Of a stretch of DNA of 59,248 nt, positions 58,786 to 59,248 are shown piece by piece (position 1 is the stretch's first letter; each line of letters opens with the position of its first letter). This DNA comes from VGCC01 sp044375955. Lineage in GTDB: Bacteria; Actinomycetota; Actinomycetes; S36-B12. A program made the translations under genes and the position numbers. Location: NCBI GenBank assembly GCA_044375955.1, contig JBILLS010000007.1:1-59248 (forward strand). Reading direction: 5' to 3'. The notes beneath the pieces are model-generated. The model did not search any database, was not told where the DNA came from, and was given only the letters and a program-made list of their open reading frames with translations.

Positions 58786-59248
58786 CAGACCAGATCCTCC
58801 GTTCCCGCACGACGGATATAGCTGAACACGAGTACGAGGATCGCCGCCATGAGGATGAAGGAGAGGGCGCTTGCGATCGGGTAGTCCCGGAACTGTATGA
58901 AGTTGACCTGGATCGCGTTTCCAATCATCCGGTCGCCGGTGGACCCCAGCAATTGAGCATTGATGTAGTCGCCCATCGCAGGAATGAATGTGAGCAGGGT
59001 CCCAGCCACCACGCCAGGGAGGGATAGCGGCCAGGTCACCTTGCGGAAGGTGGTGACGGGTGAGGCGTAGAGGTCGCCGCCGGCCTCGATCAAACGCGGA
59101 TCGATCTTCTCCAGCGCGGCGTAGAGAGGGAGAATCATGAACGGCAGGAAGTTATAGGTCAGGCCGGCGACCACCGCGATACCCGTGTTGAGAATGCGGT
59201 CATCGGGCAGGAGGTTGAGAAAGTTCAGAAACTGCGTGATGGGGCTGT
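58785..59248 (-). CDS. potB: Polyamine ABC transporter permease PotB, N-terminus beyond window
   Basis: The last 154 codons are visible and the frame runs off the right edge without a start. EAA loop IDPRLIEAGGDLYASPVTTFRKVTWPLSLPGVVAGTLLTFIPAMGDYINAQLLG, then a final TM segment. The ATPase and binding-protein genes are probably further upstream. It is co-transcribed with potC by a one-base overlap. Confidence 0.88.
   Translation of the reverse strand, partial: SPITQFLNFLNLLPDDRILNTGIAVVAGLTYNFLPFMILPLYAALEKIDPRLIEAGGDLYASPVTTFRKVTWPLSLPGVVAGTLLTFIPAMGDYINAQLLGSTGDRMIGNAIQVNFIQFRDYPIASALSFILMAAILVLVFSYIRRAGTEDLV

Noticed and set aside
57731..58924. 397-residue minus-strand frame across potC and the amine oxidase
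   Set aside because: Different frame from PotC and the oxidase, both of which show complete family motifs.

Overview
The window is a high-GC, gene-dense chromosomal segment of an actinobacterium (class Actinomycetia). The evidence is the gene content and order: nrdJ-nrdR, lexA beside a LysM gene, hflX-dapF-miaA-miaB, recX-recA, DUF3046, a ClgR-type regulator, cinA-pgsA-rimO-ftsK, RNase J-dapA-thyX, pnp-rpsO-ribF-truB-rbfA-infB-ylxR-nusA-rimP and proS-ispG-rseP-dxr. LexA operators of the form TCGAAC-N4-GTTCGA also fit. Genus cannot be told from the sequence. Genes often overlap by 1 or 4 bases, and no non-coding stretch exceeds about 300 bases. I saw no rRNA, tRNA, CRISPR array, insertion sequence or prophage.

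Region by region. 1-2.9 kb: B12-dependent ribonucleotide reductase (truncated by the window edge) and its repressor NrdR, with two candidate NrdR boxes around the promoter. 2.9-4.7 kb: a secreted SGNH hydrolase, then a LysM protein divergent from lexA with LexA operators between them (SOS module). 4.7-13 kb: dinG-like helicase, hflX, dapF and a GT4 glycosyltransferase on the minus strand, a divergent PIG-L deacetylase, then miaA and miaB. 13-17 kb: an MMPL transporter, recX and recA under a perfect LexA box. 17.3-20.7 kb: argG, an MFS exporter and a sulfotransferase, lying between recA and its usual upstream neighbours. 20.7-26.4 kb: DUF3046, ClgR-like, cinA C-domain, pgsA, rimO, a short HTH protein and ftsK. 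26.4-29.8 kb: RNase J, dapA, thyX. 29.8-31.8 kb (plus strand): GNAT, azlC, azlD and a PH-like membrane protein. 31.8-43.3 kb: dapB, an M16 protease, pnp, rpsO, ribF, truB, rbfA, infB, ylxR, nusA and rimP, the RNA/translation block. 43.4-44.3 kb: a Tat lipoprotein and a DUF4439 ferritin-like partner. 44.3-52.3 kb: TSUP permease, proS, a GNAT, ispG, rseP and dxr, headed by two small genes that resemble RNA- or ribosome-binding proteins. 52.3-59.2 kb: aldehyde dehydrogenase, GABA-type aminotransferase, agmatinase-family ureohydrolase, FAD amine oxidase and PotC/PotB permeases, together a putative polyamine/guanidino uptake and catabolism cluster.

Two general signals stand out. First, at least twelve transcription units begin with TANNNT, exactly six bases and then the start codon, the signature of leaderless mRNAs. 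This pattern also fixes several start codons. Second, the 97-residue HicA-like and 153-residue eRF1-domain-like pair at 51.5-52.3 kb has its own leaderless promoter and runs directly into the isoprenoid/site-2-protease operon. It is the best candidate here for an undescribed system.
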